A stretch of DNA of 64,000 nt from Setophaga petechia (Eukaryota; Chordata; Aves; Passeriformes; Parulidae), in NCBI GenBank assembly GCA_024362935.1, contig JANCRA010000017.1, positions 124,001 through 188,000 on the forward strand, given 5' to 3'. Of the stretch, positions 34,816 through 49,342 are shown in pieces. The notes under the pieces were generated by a model. It was not told the origin of the DNA. It was given only the letters and a program-made list of their open reading frames with translations, and did not search any database. Within the stretch, counting starts at the first letter, position 1. Every line of letters begins with the position of its first letter. The translations under genes were made by a program, and so were the position numbers.

Positions 34816-37800
34816 CTACAAACTGCCCTCTGCAGGGAGCAGCAGCTGCTCCAACTCGACCAGCAGCTCTGGCAGGAAGGGCTGGGAGGGACAGAGCTCC
34901 CTACGAGGCCTGCAGGCTGCACCAGCTTAGCTAAGGAATGGATCCAAAGTGCTCCTTCTCTCCTCTTAGGCCTCCCTAATCAGGGGTCATTCAAGCTTTT
35001 CCTTCTGATACTGGAGTTCCTGTGATTTTTCAATTGGTTGGCCTCTGATGTTGTGCTCGTTGCTTTTCTTGTGGGTCAGGACCAATACCAGCAGACTGGT
35101 ACTATATTCAGTCAGTGATTTGGACTTCTGCCCTGACTTTTTGCTCTTTTTTTCCCCTGTTCCTTCAAGAGTCGCTCAGCCCGGCCTCCCCTGGCACCCT
35201 GCAGCAAATTTATCCAGCAACTTCAGCACAAAACTGGGACACCCGGCTCGGCGGCGCAACTCCCACAAGGTCAGGTTTATTCCCTGCTCTCGCGCCCCAG
35301 CAGAGGACTCGGTGTCAGAGCCTCTGGAGAAGCGTGGAGGGCAGGGCTCAGGGAGGTTGTGCCAGTGCAGGATTTGAACTAAAGGCACCAGGAAGCGCCA
35401 ACCCTGCCCAGAGCAGCCATCTCCCAGCTCTCTGAACCAGTGTGGGCTCTGTCCTTACCAGGCTCCTCGGGCTCCTGCGAACTGTTCCTGCAGCTCTCGC
35501 TGCCAGATGCGGCTTCCTCTGCTGCAGCTCTGTTCACAGGCTCCCCTCCTGAAGAATCAGGGGCAACACCAACATTGTCCTGAGCAGAAAAACAGAAAGA
35601 AAGGAACCCAAAGATCACTCACGATTTTGCTGGAATCATATCGGGCATACAATGACTCTCCTTCTCCACTCCCAAAGGCCATGGAGCACAGAGGAGGGAA
35701 CACTGCCCACACGGTTCACATGACAAGCCTTTTAAACTCAGGACTCGGGGGGCCAAGGTGAAAGTGAAGCTCTTACAAAATGACCTTTGAGACAAAACAC
35801 AAACACACAAAACCAGAAGACACCAAGTCAGGGGACGTGCCCCCACGCTCTGACCCTGCCTTATCCCAGAGCTGTGAGAAATCAGCCAGCACACAGCCAG
35901 GGGCTCTCCTTGCTGCCAGCCCTGCTGCCAGAAAGGGCAGAGCTCGCCGCCAGCCCTGCCCAGGGCTGTGCGCTGCAAACGCACAGGCCAAGCACACATT
36001 TCTGCCTGGGCGTCTCAGCACCCCCAGCCAACCGCTCACACAACCCATCACAAGGTGCTGCTTCTCGGAGCCCTCTGCTGCTGCCCCACGGGTGTCATCC
36101 AGGCAAACATTTCTGCACCCAGGCTATTTCCACGATCGCATTTGTGATCAGTGGCAAAAATCTGTAAATCGTTAGGGTGGGGAAAAAAAAGCAACCCAAA
36201 AGACCGGAAAAGCCAGACAACCAAGCAGTGTTTCTATTCCACCGAGGAACTAAATGTTCACAATGAAGCAAATTAACTTTGGACACGAAGATATTCTCAC
36301 TGTGACCAGTTCCGGAATATTCATCTCTTCTGCCATAGCCCGTCCATCAGAACCCTAAAGACTCTAAAGATGGTTCCGAGCCTGCAATGTTTCCTTTTGT
36401 TATGGAATAAAATGCTCCTCTAAACTGCCGTGTGTGACTTTACAGAAGACAAAAGTCATGCCACTTGAGAATAAGGTATTGGTAAATCCAAAAAAACACA
36501 CTCTGCCCCTTGAGTCATAATCACAAATGTACTGCAGGCAATGGGTCAGCACACCAACAGAGAGAGAGACATTCTCTGGCCAACACGTGTAATAATCTGC
36601 AAAAGGACAGGGAGCTGCAGCTGCAGCCCAGCCCCAGCCACGGCTCTGGCAGCGCCTACACGCACGGCAGGGCTCACACAGCAGCAGCAGCAGCAGCTGC
36701 AGCCCTTGCTTTGCCTTGGCCTTCCCACCCAAAAGAGGCACAGCCCACATCTGCTGCAGCTGCAACAGAGGCACCTCTGGCATGCCCCTCCCCACACGGG
36801 ACACTTGGCGCCTTCAGTGCCACTTCTCCAAACGCTCTTCTCCTCTTTCCCAGCAAGTAAAACCTCTTCTTCATCCCCTCTTTTAGAAATCTTTCTTTAC
36901 CAAGAATAATTCAATAACTAAATCATGATGAAATAAGTTCAATTAAAGAAGCCTCTGCTTCTCAGCCGTGTAACAGGGTTCAAAAGCGCTCAGTCCAGCC
37001 CCTTTTATCCCCATCCAATGGAATTACCTGCGCAGAGGGAGATCTTTCAGACAGGGACCTCCTGATCTCCCGAATCATCTTCTCCACAGCAAGGCCCAGA
37101 TCTGCCGGTGGCCATTCCTCCTCCCCAGGGGCGTTCTGTGCTGCACAAGCCGCACTGCCGGGTGCAGCGCTGCGCCCTGAAGTGCCCGGGGTGGCTGCAA
37201 GAATCCAAACACATTGGTCAGGCTCCACAACGTGGCCGTGGGACACAGAGCTCTAGCGCTGCTGTGGATCAAACATGACGGGAAGCACACAGCACAAGCA
37301 GGCAGAGAATCTTTTGGCCTCCTAGCTGCCCCTGCCTAGTAGGCTTGACAACTTCTGGCCGAGAATGACAGAGCCTTGTGGAAAACTACTTCAAAACGGT
37401 CACTTTTCACGACCTTTTGGAAAAACAAGGCTACAACTCTTTTCCTACCTCGCGAGTCGCAGGCTGGGGGCTGCTGCTCCCTGTGGAGCTGCTGGAAGCG
37501 GCAGGGCTGCATGGCCAGCACCTCCCGCTCGGCCGGAGGCAGCTGCTCCCCGTGGAGCTCCTGCGAGCGGCTGCGGGGCCCCTCCGGCCCGAGCGGCAGA
37601 GGCCGCTCCCCGTGCAACCCGAGCAAGTGGCAGGGCGGGATGCCGAGCACCTCCCGCTCGGCGGGCAGCGGCCGCTCCCCGTAGAGCTCCTGGAAGCGGC
37701 TCGGCCCCTCCCGCCGGGCCGGCAGCGGCCGCTCCCTGTGCAGCAGGTGGAAGCCGCAGGGCGGGCGCCGGGCGAGCAGCGGCCGCTCCCCGGGGCGCTG

Positions 37801-38436
37801 CTGCAGGCGGCCGGGCCGGGGGCTGCGCAGCTCCCGCCCGTCCGGCAGCGTCCGCTCCCTGTGCAGCAGGAGGAAGCCGCTGGGCGGGCGCCCGGCCGGC
37901 AGCGGCGGCCGCTCCCTGGGCAGCGGCGTGAAGCGCCCGCGCCGCCCGGCCGCCTGCAGCGGCCGCGCCCCGGGGCGCTGCTGGGAGCCGCAGGGCGGGC
38001 GCCCGCGGCCCTCCCGGCCCGCCGCTGGCCGCTGCCTGTTGGCCGCGCTCCGGCGCTTGATGCGGAGCAGGAGGTCGGGGCGGTCGCGGCGAAAGCAGGG
38101 GTTGCTGTAGTGGAGCCAGGCCCCGGCATCGCCCGGCGCAGCCGAGCCGAGCCAGCCCGGCACCTTGCGGAAGCCGTAGCGGTAGAGCTGCCGCACGAAG
38201 CTGCGGAACTGCGTGGCCCTGAAGGTGGGCGGCACCGGGGCCGGCCCGTGGCCACGGCCCCTGTGGGCGTGGCCCGAGCTGAGCAGCTCCCGCTCCAAGA
38301 GGGAGCGGTCGAGGAGCAGCCCCTGGGCGCGGCTGTCCCAGCGCACGGAGCAGACGCGGGGGCTGTTCACCAGGCGCCAGAGCTTGGCGGGGAAGGTGCC
38401 GGCGCTGAGCCCGGCGGGCAGCGGCAGCTCCGCCAT
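34816..38436 (-). CDS. HSF5: HSF5-like gene, copy 4
   Basis: Exons 38436-37449, 37194-37028, 35579-35459 and 34916-34816. No difference from copy 1 in any exon; intron 1 lacks copy 1's private T. Copies 1 and 4 are the closest pair in the array although three units apart. Confidence 0.8.
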
Positions 38437-38696
38437 GGCGTCGATCGCCGACTGCGGCCACAACGCCCGCGGCGCAACGGCCGCGGCTGCGCCGGCGGCG
38501 CGCGGCCTCAGGGGAGCGCTGCGCTCGGGCCCGCGCGCGCCCAGCGCGGCCCCAGCGCGGGCCGGACTGGGCGGGGACGAGCGCGGCAGAGCCGCGGCTG
38601 CGGGCACTGCGCGGGCGGGGCGGCTCCGGGGCGGGCCGGGCTCGGCTCGGCTCGGCTCGGCTCGGCTCGGCTCGGCTCGGCTCGGCTCGGCACAGC
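38437..38696 (-). promoter_or_regulatory. CpG-island promoter region of copy 4
   Basis: Same as copy 1 in length and sequence as far as I can see. Confidence 0.6.
38642..38691. repeat. (TCGGC)10 pentamer microsatellite
   Basis: Unit 4 allele, equal to unit 1. Confidence 0.95.
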
Positions 38697-41600
38697 ACGG
38701 CAGGTTATCCCCACGCTGCATCCCGTGCCTGGGTAACCGTCGGTGACAGAGAGGAAGGACATTGCTCTGTCTTGGCTGCGGAAAGGATGAAAAGGGGCGA
38801 TTAGGACCTGCCCCTTCCTCCCGCACACATTCATTTGGGCTCCTTTTCAGCAGACTAGCTGGTTTTATCTCACTGTGTCTGCCTGTCTTTGGCAGAGTTG
38901 GCACATCTCTCGTGAATTGGAGTCAGCTACAGCAACAGGAAGGGGCAGCAGTTTTGTCAGCATTGATACCAAAGCCAAAGTGGGGCCCCATGGATGGATG
39001 TTGCTTTCTTCAAGGGATTTTTGGCCTAGAGTCATAGCAAACTCACACTGGTGTCTTCCCAAACGGCGTTGCCTTTTTTATTTCCACAGGAATCACCTCT
39101 TCTTTTTCTTCCCCCCATCTGGGGAGAGCTGCAATGCAGATGCCTCCTGCAGCCAACTCTTGTCACTGTACACTGACCAAGAAGATCTTGCAGTGGAGAG
39201 AGGCTTCCTAGAGCTGCTGTGGAGAGCTGAAGGGGGAAGCTTTGTCCCTTAGTCTTGAAGTCTTGTTGGGGAGCTGCTCGTGCTCTGGGGCACAGACACC
39301 AGTGGTGTTCATCCAAGCCTTGCCGGTTCGTTCCTGTAAAGAAAGAAAGAAAGTGTACGGACGCCAGATAGAGCAAAAAGGTGTACGGGAGGGAGACGGG
39401 GAAAAGGAGAGGGGTAATAGAGAAAGGAGCCCTGCAGAGGCAGAGATCGATCTTCATGGAGATAATGATCAATGCTCAGTTGATTAAAAATCTCAGGGTA
39501 CATTTGTATGGTAATGCAGGGTTCAGCAACGCGAGAATACATATAACTGGTTACAAAGTGTTATGTATCGACAAAGAGCTAACCTATGTTTGGTCACGTA
39601 CATAGATTGGCAAAAGTGTCAGCAGGACATTCTGCCCCATATCTTCTCTTCGCATCCTTAGAACATCTTGCTTCACATCTCTTTTCCTGGGGTACATCTT
39701 GGCCAACTTCTTCATATTGTTTGCCCAAGGGCAGCATGTTTCTGCTATAAGGCACGTATGCAGGGTTGTGCAGCTTGCTTCTATCCAGTGTCTGCTCAAA
39801 ATGCTCTCTACATTCCTGAGCTTCCTGACACACCCCAGAGACTTTGGGGTTGTCATATTGGCAAACAAATTTCAGTCTGGGAACTTTTTGACATTCTTCA
39901 ATTACTCGCGTGGGGTTTTTTGTTGTTTTGTTTTGGTTTGGTTTGGTTTTTTGTTGGTTTTTTTTTTTTGTTGTTTGTTTTGTTTTGTTTTGTTTTGTTG
40001 GTTTTTGTTTTTTGTTTTCCTCCAGAACAACTGTCATAATGTAATGCTTCCAGAGAATCTTTTCCTACTTTTTGGGGAACTTCCTTTTGCTCCCGTCCCA
40101 GGTCAGGCCAATTCCCAGGGCTCCTTCCCAAAGTGAGCTGTAGCCCATGGCCTCCACTCCCCAGCTGGAACAGAAGGAAGCACAGAGTTTGCTGTTGTGG
40201 GAGGGGAGCTTCTCTTTCCTGCCTGCTTTCCCTTTGGCACAGGTTGGTGTGTGCTCATTTGATAAAGGCAGCTTTAAACTCTGAAGCAATTGCGTTTCAA
40301 ACTGCTCCCTTCTCAAGCTCCTCTGTGGGTATCCTTGGACAAAAGGCCTCTTGCTGGGAGCTCCCAGTGGGCAGCTGAAGGAAGGAGATTGATATTTCAG
40401 GGTTGTGACTGCTGAAAGCAGCTGGTTTCTGGAGGTGTCCAGCGCTGGGAGTGGCTTCTTTTCTCACCTGCCTGCAGAAAATGAAGTCGCAAAGTGGGAA
40501 TTTCATTTGTGGGGATGGCCACCAGGGCTGTTTGCCAAGAGGTGGGCTGGCAGAGAGGCAGGTCTCGTGCTAAACTGGCTGTGTGTTTGTTTTGATGGTG
40601 GGGAGCATCAGAGATGCAGACACAGACAGCAGCTGAAGGAACAGTGTGATTTACTGTAATGCAAAAGTGGAAAAAAGAGTCAGGAAAGGATAAGCTAAGC
40701 AACGCACCTCAGCATTATTACAAAAGGGTGCCTCTGGTGATTAAGGAAGATACATCACCAGGTACCCCAATGCTTTGCCGTTCATCCAGAGCTACACATC
40801 AGCTGGGGGAAGCTGTCCCAGCCAAGCCCTGCAGAGGCACGGCCGGGAACCGGGAAATCCTGCGGTGCCTCCGCCTTTGGCGGCCACGAGGCTTCCGAGT
40901 GCGCTGTGAGAGTAGCCCGGCTCTGATAGTGCTGCACGAGCAACGTGCCAGAGCTTCTGCTGGGGGGACAGCTGGTTTCGTTCTCCTCTTGGTTTTCTCC
41001 CCGAGCCTGCCCAGGAACCAAGGGAGCCGGCTTGGAGCCAGCGCCCCCCAGGCAGGGCCAGATGTGGCCTGGTCCAGATTCTAAATGCTGGAAGCTTTCC
41101 CCAGGGAGTGGAGACCTCGATCCTACTGCTAACTACGCTTTGTTGATGGGTGGGCACGTAGATCCAATTGCTGTTTGTGTCCTTACAAAGTGCACCAGTA
41201 GGGTTGAGTTGCTGAGCACGTGCACAGTTCCATGCAATGCCTTGTGTTCCTGGAAGCTGTACATCCCATTGTCTCCTCTGCAGAAGACACGGGATATGAC
41301 AACAAGGCCAAGTTGTTACCTGCTTTTATTCCCTCAGAACTTGTTAGACAGTATTTTTTCAAAGGACTGCGTTTGCCTCTCCTCAGCTTTCTTATTTGAA
41401 GCAGAGAGCTGAAGGAGTTTCAGGCCTGTGAGTGCCTGATCTCTCTTTCCCTCAAAAGGCTCTGCCTCTCAGAGCCCCGGTTACCTGCCGGTGCTTTGGC
41501 ACGGGAATCATTCATTCCTTAAACTCCATTCCCTAAACACAAGTGGACTTCAACTGCAAAGCCTCTCTTTGCAGTGGGATTGCTTTTGCCCTGCAGCCTC

Positions 41601-44600
41601 CATGGGCAAGGGCTTTGTGGGAGCAGGGGTCATCGGGGCCTGTGTCCTGAAACAGACCCAGGAAAAGGAGCAGATCCTGCTGCCTTCTGCTACTGCTGAT
41701 CCGAGCAGCAAGTCCCCTGGCAGTTCCTTCAGGGAACTTCACACAAAGGGCTTCCATCGTACTAGTGCTTGTGAGGCCTTCTTGCTCCCCAGTTGTCCTG
41801 GATTTTGGAGCATCTCAGCACTTGCGTCCATGGCCCTTCCTTCATGCCCAGCCTGCAGCAGTCACAGTCACTGCTGCCTCCCCCTTGCCGCAGCTCATTT
41901 GCCAAAGTGCTGCCAAAGGCAGCAGAGCTGGCTCAGGATCCCTGTTGGCTTCTGGTCTCTGGGATGAGCTTCAGAGGGACACTTGGAGCACTTCCTAAAG
42001 AGTTGCCCATGGGATGGGCGGTGGATTTGTCCTCCCCGGTGTCAGAGACTGAAATACAATAATTTATGGTTTAAACATTTTCATGGAAGACTTTTGCCTA
42101 CCCCAGCAGAGCTGAGTTACAAAAGCTGCAGAGCTGACCGCCACACCCTGAATGGGGCTCTGAGAGGCCCTACAGGGTTCTCTGAGGAGGAGGAGATAAA
42201 GTAACAGCTCAGGGGCATTCAGGAAGCACAAGCCAATGCCTTCAGGGTGGAGATGACAGCCCCAGGGCTATCACCACAGGTTCACTGCCAGGTTCACACA
42301 GACCCTGGCACCAAAGCTGGGGGCAGAGAGGCTTTGGGGGAGTGTTGGAAAGCCTCTGGCGAGAGGCAGTGGCCGCCCATCCTCTGCTGGGCAGAGCAGC
42401 CCAGCTGTGGGGCCCTTCACCGGGGAAAAGCTTGTCCACAACAGAGGGGGTGATGTGCCCCATCAAAGGGCCCCCAAAGGGGTGCCCAGACCCCGCACCA
42501 GAGCCCTGCAGCACGATGCCGCAGACCCTCGGTGCAGCAAGGGACAGTGTCCAACTGGCCCCCCACAGGGGAGGCACCTGGGCGTTCCCACCTGCCCAAA
42601 GCGTGTGTGAATCCAGGGAATCCCTCACTCGTCAGGATGTGTGGCAGCGTGGTGTGGGACCCTCACCACCAAGGAGACCGGATGGAGGAGAGCAGCGAGA
42701 CACGGTGGGACCCTTGGACGGGTGATAAAGCTGTCACACATAACCCCCACCACCCATGCAGCCTTCTTTCTCCTCCTTTCTTTTCTCTTTATTTCTCTTG
42801 GCCTCTCTTACGATTCAATAAAATACACCAATTTAGCACAAATCACAGAACACCCGTCGCAGCTGACAAATGGCATTTCTTGCAGATTGCTACGGCCGCA
42901 CTGCTGATCCACGAATACACAAGAATCGATTTCAGCTGAAGAATGTCATTTATTACAAATTGCTACACCCAATTGTTGACAATATAGAACGATACAAATC
43001 TCATTTTAGGTTAAAACCAGGAATTTATTAGATTATTACAACCAGTCTGTGTAAAAATATACAAATACTAACTTCAGTTAACAAAACTAAATTTATTGCC
43101 AACCTCCACAACAACTCACTATACACAAAGATCAATTAGGCACTTAACAATTTATTACATGTAACTACAAACGAACAAATAGCAACACAACTGCATATAT
43201 AGGAAACAGAACTAAACACTGATATAACAACATCCATGTATACTTAGATAGAAATATACACATAGATGGAATTACAAACAAATATGTATCTATACACGTA
43301 CATATATACAGAGCGTACATCCCTAAACACCACACTTACAGAAACAGTCCTATACAAACAGCAACCCACAAACGTGCACATCCAAATGATAATGCATCTC
43401 TAGACATTTCTACATAACAGACATGTCTGGAGATGGATAGACATGTCTATCCAAATGGATAATCCAGTTCTAGACATGTCTACACGGAGCTCAAAGCAGA
43501 GGGATCCCAGCTGCCCCATCCTCAACGCCTCTCGCTCGGTCTCCTCCTGCCGTGCAGAGCAGCTCTCCTGGACAGGGACAGCAGATGGCACATCTGGCAA
43601 GCAAAGGGAACACTGAGTGAGTACGGGGACGTTTCCCTTGGCAGCAGCTGCACTTCCATCAGAGCCTCCCCAGGGGGGTCAGAAAGAGAAAGCAGCCGAG
43701 CGGGCCAGGCTGTGGTGAGCGCAGCCGCGGCGGGACTGTCCCGCAGCCCCGGCAGCCCGGCACAGCCGGCACAGCTGCCGGGCCCTGCCGGCACAGCTGC
43801 CTTGCCCAAGGACAGCCCCTGTGCCAGCCGGGGCAGCTGCGCTGAGCAGCCCCAGCACGGGCAGGGCCCGCTCCTGCCCCGCCGGGCAGTGCCCACGGCC
43901 ACAGCCCACGGCACCCTCGGCCCCACCTGCCTGCCCGGGCCTGTGGCCTCAGCCGGGCTCTCTCCAGGCTGGCAGCAGCAGGTCCCCGTCCACTGCTCTT
44001 GCTCTTGGCCTTCAGCTCCTCCCTGCTGGCTCCCGTCAGTCTCCGGCTGTCCTCGAGGCCTTCATGGCAGCTGTGGCAAAAAGTGGAGGCTCTGGAATTG
44101 CTTCCAAAGCCTGGCAGGGCTGCAGCCCCGGAGCCCTCAGTGCTCCCTGCTGGCCCCCTCCACCCCCTCAGCCCCGCCATGCTCTGGGTGAACCCCCAGC
44201 CCCCTTCAGTTTCTTCAGCCCCTCACAGTCCTCTCACGCCCCTCAGTCCCTTCTGAGCCATCCCGTCCCCTGAGACACAGAGCCTGTGCCACTTCCCTGT
44301 CACCTCAGCGCCACCATGGCCCTTGGCTGCCCCACAGCCCTCAGCCCCAGCAGCAGCAGCTCAGGGTCACCGTCCCTTCAGCGCCACCGCCCCCTCAGCC
44401 CCCTCTGTCTCACCGTCCTTCAGCAGCTCCTCAGGGGACAGCGCCTGGGGCCAGCGGCAGCTCCCACCGCTCCAGGGACAGCCGGGGCTGCCAGTGCTGC
44501 TCCGCCCGGCCCGACCGCCAGCTCGGGCCCAGCACAGGGACAAGGGGGCACCGGGGGAAAAGCAAAAAGTGAAAAAGGCAGCCGAGGGGGGAAAGAACTA

Positions 44601-44712
44601 CAAATGCAGCCTAGGCCTACACCAACAGCAATCTATCCATCAATCTCTCCATTTAAACATTCCTATTCCTCTTACTATATAACTATACACATTTATAAAG
44701 CTAACTTCATAC

Positions 44713-44753
<41 letters not shown>

Positions 44754-45456
44754 CATATTTTACTCTACACATATCAAAATCTAAGCCTGAAAATCTATAA
44801 ATGTAAATAGATAATAAAATATAATTATAGCCCATCTATAACTATATACATATCCACATTTAACTATACAGATCTATCAATATATGTGCATATAAAGTGA
44901 ACACTATCATCTACAAATGGAACGATAACCACTAATAAATAGAACCATAGAACTCTATAAACACATCTACAAACAGAGGAGTTCTACCTGCCCGATGGTC
45001 ACAGGCTCTCCCCTGCCTCTTCCTGCCCTGCAGGGCAGCCCTCCCGGAGACGTTGGTCACACGGCATCTGGGGAGCAAAGGGAACGCTCAGTCAATATTG
45101 GCCCTTCTGCACCTTTCCCTTGGGCAGCAACTGTCCTTCTACCAGGGGCTGTCAAAGATGGCCTGAAAGGCAGACTCTCACTTGGCAATTTGAAGCAATG
45201 TGCCCTTAAAAGAACAGGGCCCATTCCAAGTGTTCAAAGTGGGCTTCAAAACATTGAAGTATCTCGATAAAGTCTCAGCCCCCGCAGTGCAAAGGGCACC
45301 CAGGAGAGCTTGAAACACAGACTGTCCCAGCTGCCACAAGGAAGCCCAGCCTCGTTCTTTCTCTGAGCTGACAGAGAGACCTCAGTCCTCTCACTGAAAT
45401 GGCTGAAGCTGAGGGTGCTGGGAGCTGAGTCATGAACCGGCTCCATTACCTGCCAT
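38692..45456. other. Intergenic span between gene copies 4 and 5
   Basis: Class A flank, indistinguishable by eye from the span between copies 3 and 4; unit boundary at 42578; T at 43263 and 44324. No gene recognised. Confidence 0.7.
44722..44747. repeat. (TA)13 microsatellite
   Basis: Unit 5 copy. Confidence 0.95.
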
Positions 45457-48400
45457 CTACAAACTGCCCTCTGCAGGGAGCAGCAGCTGCTCCAACTCGA
45501 CCAGCAGCTCTGGCAGGAAGGGCTGGGAGGGACAGAGCTCCCTACGAGGCCTGCAGGCTGCACCAGCTTAGCTAAGGAATGGATCCAAAGTGCTCCTTCT
45601 CTCCTCTTAGGCCTCCCTAATCAGGGGTCATTCAAGCTTTTCCTTCTGATACTGGAGTTCCTGTGATTTTTCAATTGGTTGGCCTCTGATGTTGTGCTCG
45701 TTGCTTTTCTTGTGGGTCAGGACCAATACCAGCAGACTGGTACTATATTCAGTCAGTGATTTGGACTTCTGCCCTGACTTTTTGCTCTTTTTTTCCCCTG
45801 TTCCTTCAAGAGTCGCTCAGCCCGGCCTCCCCTGGCACCCTGCAGCAAATTTATCCAGCAACTTCAGCACAAAACTGGGACACCCGGCTCGGCGGCGCAA
45901 CTCCCACAAGGTCAGGTTTATTCCCTGCTCTCGCGCCCCAGCAGAGGACTCGGTGTCAGAGCCTCTGGAGAAGCGTGGAGGGCAGGGCTCAGGGAGGTTG
46001 TGCCAGTGCAGGATTTGAACTAAAGGCACCAGGAAGCGCCAACCCTGCCCAGAGCAGCCATCTCCCAGCTCTCTGAACCAGTGTGGGCTCTGTCCTTACC
46101 AGGCTCCTCGGGCTCCTGCGAACTGTTCCTGCAGCTCTCGCTGCCAGATGCGGCTTCCTCTGCTGCAGCTCTGTTCACAGGCTCCCCTCCTGAAGAATCA
46201 GGGGCAACACCAACATTGTCCTGAGCAGAAAAACAGAAAGAAAGGAACCCAAAGATCACTCACGATTTTGCTGGAATCATATCGGGCATACAATGACTCT
46301 CCTTCTCCACTCCCAAAGGCCATGGAGCACAGAGGAGGGAACACTGCCCACACGGTTCACATGACAAGCCTTTTAAACTCAGGACTCGGGGGGCCAAGGT
46401 GAAAGTGAAGCTCTTACAAAATGACCTTTGAGACAAAACACAAACACACAAAACCAGAAGACACCAAGTCAGGGGACGTGCCCCCACGCTCTGACCCTGC
46501 CTTATCCCAGAGCTGTGAGAAATCAGCCAGCACACAGCCAGGGGCTCTCCTTGCTGCCAGCCCTGCTGCCAGAAAGGGCAGAGCTCGCCGCCAGCCCTGC
46601 CCAGGGCTGTGCGCTGCAAACGCACAGGCCAAGCACACATTTCTGCCTGGGCGTCTCAGCACCCCCAGCCAACCGCTCACACAACCCATCACAAGGTGCT
46701 GCTTCTCGGAGCCCTCTGCTGCTGCCCCACGGGTGTCATCCAGGCAAACATTTCTGCACCCAGGCTATTTCCACGATCGCATTTGTGATCAGTGGCAAAA
46801 ATCTGTAAATCGTTAGGGTGGGGAAAAAAAAGCAACCCAAAAGACCGGAAAAGCCAGACAACCAAGCAGTGTTTCTATTCCACCGAGGAACTAAATGTTC
46901 ACAATGAAGCAAATTAACTTTGGACACGAAGATATTCTCACTGTGACCAGTTCCGGAATATTCATCTCTTCTGCCATAGCCCGTCCATCAGAACCCTAAA
47001 GACTCTAAAGATGGTTCCGAGCCTGCAATGTTTCCTTTTGTTATGGAATAAAATGCTCCTCTAAACTGCCGTGTGTGACTTTACAGAAGACAAAAGTCAT
47101 GCCACTTGAGAATAAGGTATTGGTAAATCCAAAAAAACACACTCTGCCCCTTGAGTCATAATCACAAATGTACTGCAGGCAATGGGTCAGCACACCAACA
47201 GAGAGAGAGACATTCTCTGGCCAACACGTGTAATAATCTGCAAAAGGACAGGGAGCTGCAGCTGCAGCCCAGCCCCAGCCACGGCTCTGGCAGCGCCTAC
47301 ACGCACGGCAGGGCTCACACAGCAGCAGCAGCAGCAGCTGCAGCCCTTGCTTTGCCTTGGCCTTCCCACCCAAAAGAGGCACAGCCCACATCTGCTGCAG
47401 CTGCAACAGAGGCACCTCTGGCATGCCCCTCCCCACACGGGACACTTGGCGCCTTCAGTGCCACTTCTCCAAACGCTCTTCTCCTCTTTCCCAGCAAGTA
47501 AAACCTCTTCTTCATCCCCTCTTTTAGAAATCTTTCTTTACCAAGAATAATTCAATAACTAAATCATGATGAAATAAGTTCAATTAAAGAAGCCTCTGCT
47601 TCTCAGCCGTGTAACAGGGTTCAAAAGCGCTCAGTCCAGCCCCTTTTATCCCCATCCAATGGAATTACCTGCGCAGAGGGAGATCTTTCAGACAGGGACC
47701 TCCTGATCTCCCGAATCATCTTCTCCACAGCAAGGCCCAGATCTGCCGGTGGCCATTCCTCCTCCCCAGGGGCGTTCTGTGCTGCACAAGCCGCACTGCC
47801 GGGTGCAGCGCTGCGCCCTGAAGTGCCCGGGGTGGCTGCAAGAATCCAAACACATTGGTCAGGCTCCACAACGTGGCCGTGGGACACAGAGCTCTAGCGC
47901 TGCTGTGGATCAAACATGACGGGAAGCACACAGCACAAGCAGGCAGAGAATCTTTTGGCCTCCTAGCTGCCCCTGCCTAGTAGGCTTGACAACTTCTGGC
48001 CGAGAATGACAGAGCCTTGTGGAAAACTACTTCAAAACGGTCACTTTTCACGACCTTTTGGAAAAACAAGGCTACAACTCTTTTCCTACCTCGCGAGTCG
48101 CAGGCTGGGGGCTGCTGCTCCCTGTGGAGCTGCTGGAAGCGGCAGGGCTGCATGGCCAGCACCTCCCGCTCGGCCGGAGGCAGCTGCTCCCCGTGGAGCT
48201 CCTGCGAGCGGCTGCGGGGCCCCTCCGGCCCGAGCGGCAGAGGCCGCTCCCCGTGCAACCCGAGCAAGTGGCAGGGCGGGATGCCGAGCACCTCCCGCTC
48301 GGCGGGCAGCGGCCGCTCCCCGTAGAGCTCCTGGAAGCGGCTCGGCCCCTCCCGCCGGGCCGGCAGCGGCCGCTCCCTGTGCAGCAGGTGGAAGCCGCAG

Positions 48401-49077
48401 GGCGGGCGCCGGGCGAGCAGCGGCCGCTCCCCGGGGCGCTGCTGCAGGCGGCCGGGCCGGGGGCTGCGCAGCTCCCGCCCGTCCGGCAGCGTCCGCTCCC
48501 TGTGCAGCAGGAGGAAGCCGCTGGGCGGGCGCCCGGCCGGCAGCGGCGGCCGCTCCCTGGGCAGCGGCGTGAAGCGCCCGCGCCGCCCGGCCGCCTGCAG
48601 CGGCCGCGCCCCGGGGCGCTGCTGGGAGCCGCAGGGCGGGCGCCCGCGGCCCTCCCGGCCCGCCGCTGGCCGCTGCCTGTTGGCCGCGCTCCGGCGCTTG
48701 ATGCGGAGCAGGAGGTCGGGGCGGTCGCGGCGAAAGCAGGGGTTGCTGTAGTGGAGCCAGGCCCCGGCATCGCCCGGCGCAGCCGAGCCGAGCCAGCCCG
48801 GCACCTTGCGGAAGCCGTAGCGGTAGAGCTGCCGCACGAAGCTGCGGAACTGCGTGGCCCTGAAGGTGGGCGGCACCGGGGCCGGCCCGTGGCCACGGCC
48901 CCTGTGGGCGTGGCCCGAGCTGAGCAGCTCCCGCTCCAAGAGGGAGCGGTCGAGGAGCAGCCCCTGGGCGCGGCTGTCCCAGCGCACGGAGCAGACGCGG
49001 GGGCTGTTCACCAGGCGCCAGAGCTTGGCGGGGAAGGTGCCGGCGCTGAGCCCGGCGGGCAGCGGCAGCTCCGCCAT
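45457..49077 (-). CDS. HSF5: HSF5-like gene, copy 5
   Basis: Exons 49077-48090, 47835-47669, 46220-46100 and 45557-45457. Coding sequence and splice signals are as in copy 1. The 5' flank of this copy is a mosaic of the two variant classes, but the gene itself shows no trace of the exchange because all copies are alike there. Confidence 0.8.
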
Positions 49078-49342
49078 GGCGTCGATCGCCGACTGCGGCC
49101 ACAACGCCCGCGGCGCAACGGCCGCGGCTGCGCCGGCGGCGCGCGGCCTCAGGGGAGCGCTGCGCTCGGGCCCGCGCGCGCCCAGCGCGGCCCCAGCGCG
49201 GGCCGGACTGGGCGGGGACGAGCGCGGCAGAGCCGCGGCTGCGGGCACTGCGCGGGCGGGGCGGCTCCGGGGCGGGCCGGGCTCGGCTCGGCTCGGCTCG
49301 GCTCGGCTCGGCTCGGCTCGGCTCGGCTCGGCTCGGCACAGC
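49078..49342 (-). promoter_or_regulatory. CpG-island promoter region of copy 5
   Basis: Eleven pentamers, as in copy 2. Confidence 0.6.
49283..49337. repeat. (TCGGC)11 pentamer microsatellite
   Basis: Unit 5 allele, shared with unit 2, which also shares class B bases just beyond it. Confidence 0.95.

Larger units (their letters stand above)
31937..42577. repeat. Tandem unit 4 (10,641 bp)
   Basis: Fourth unit, same length and repeat counts as unit 1 (10 pentamers, 13 TA). It differs from unit 1 at only three sites I noticed: T at 32622, T at 33683, and C where unit 1 has its private T at 5352. Class A throughout the distal part. No private change was seen. Confidence 0.98.
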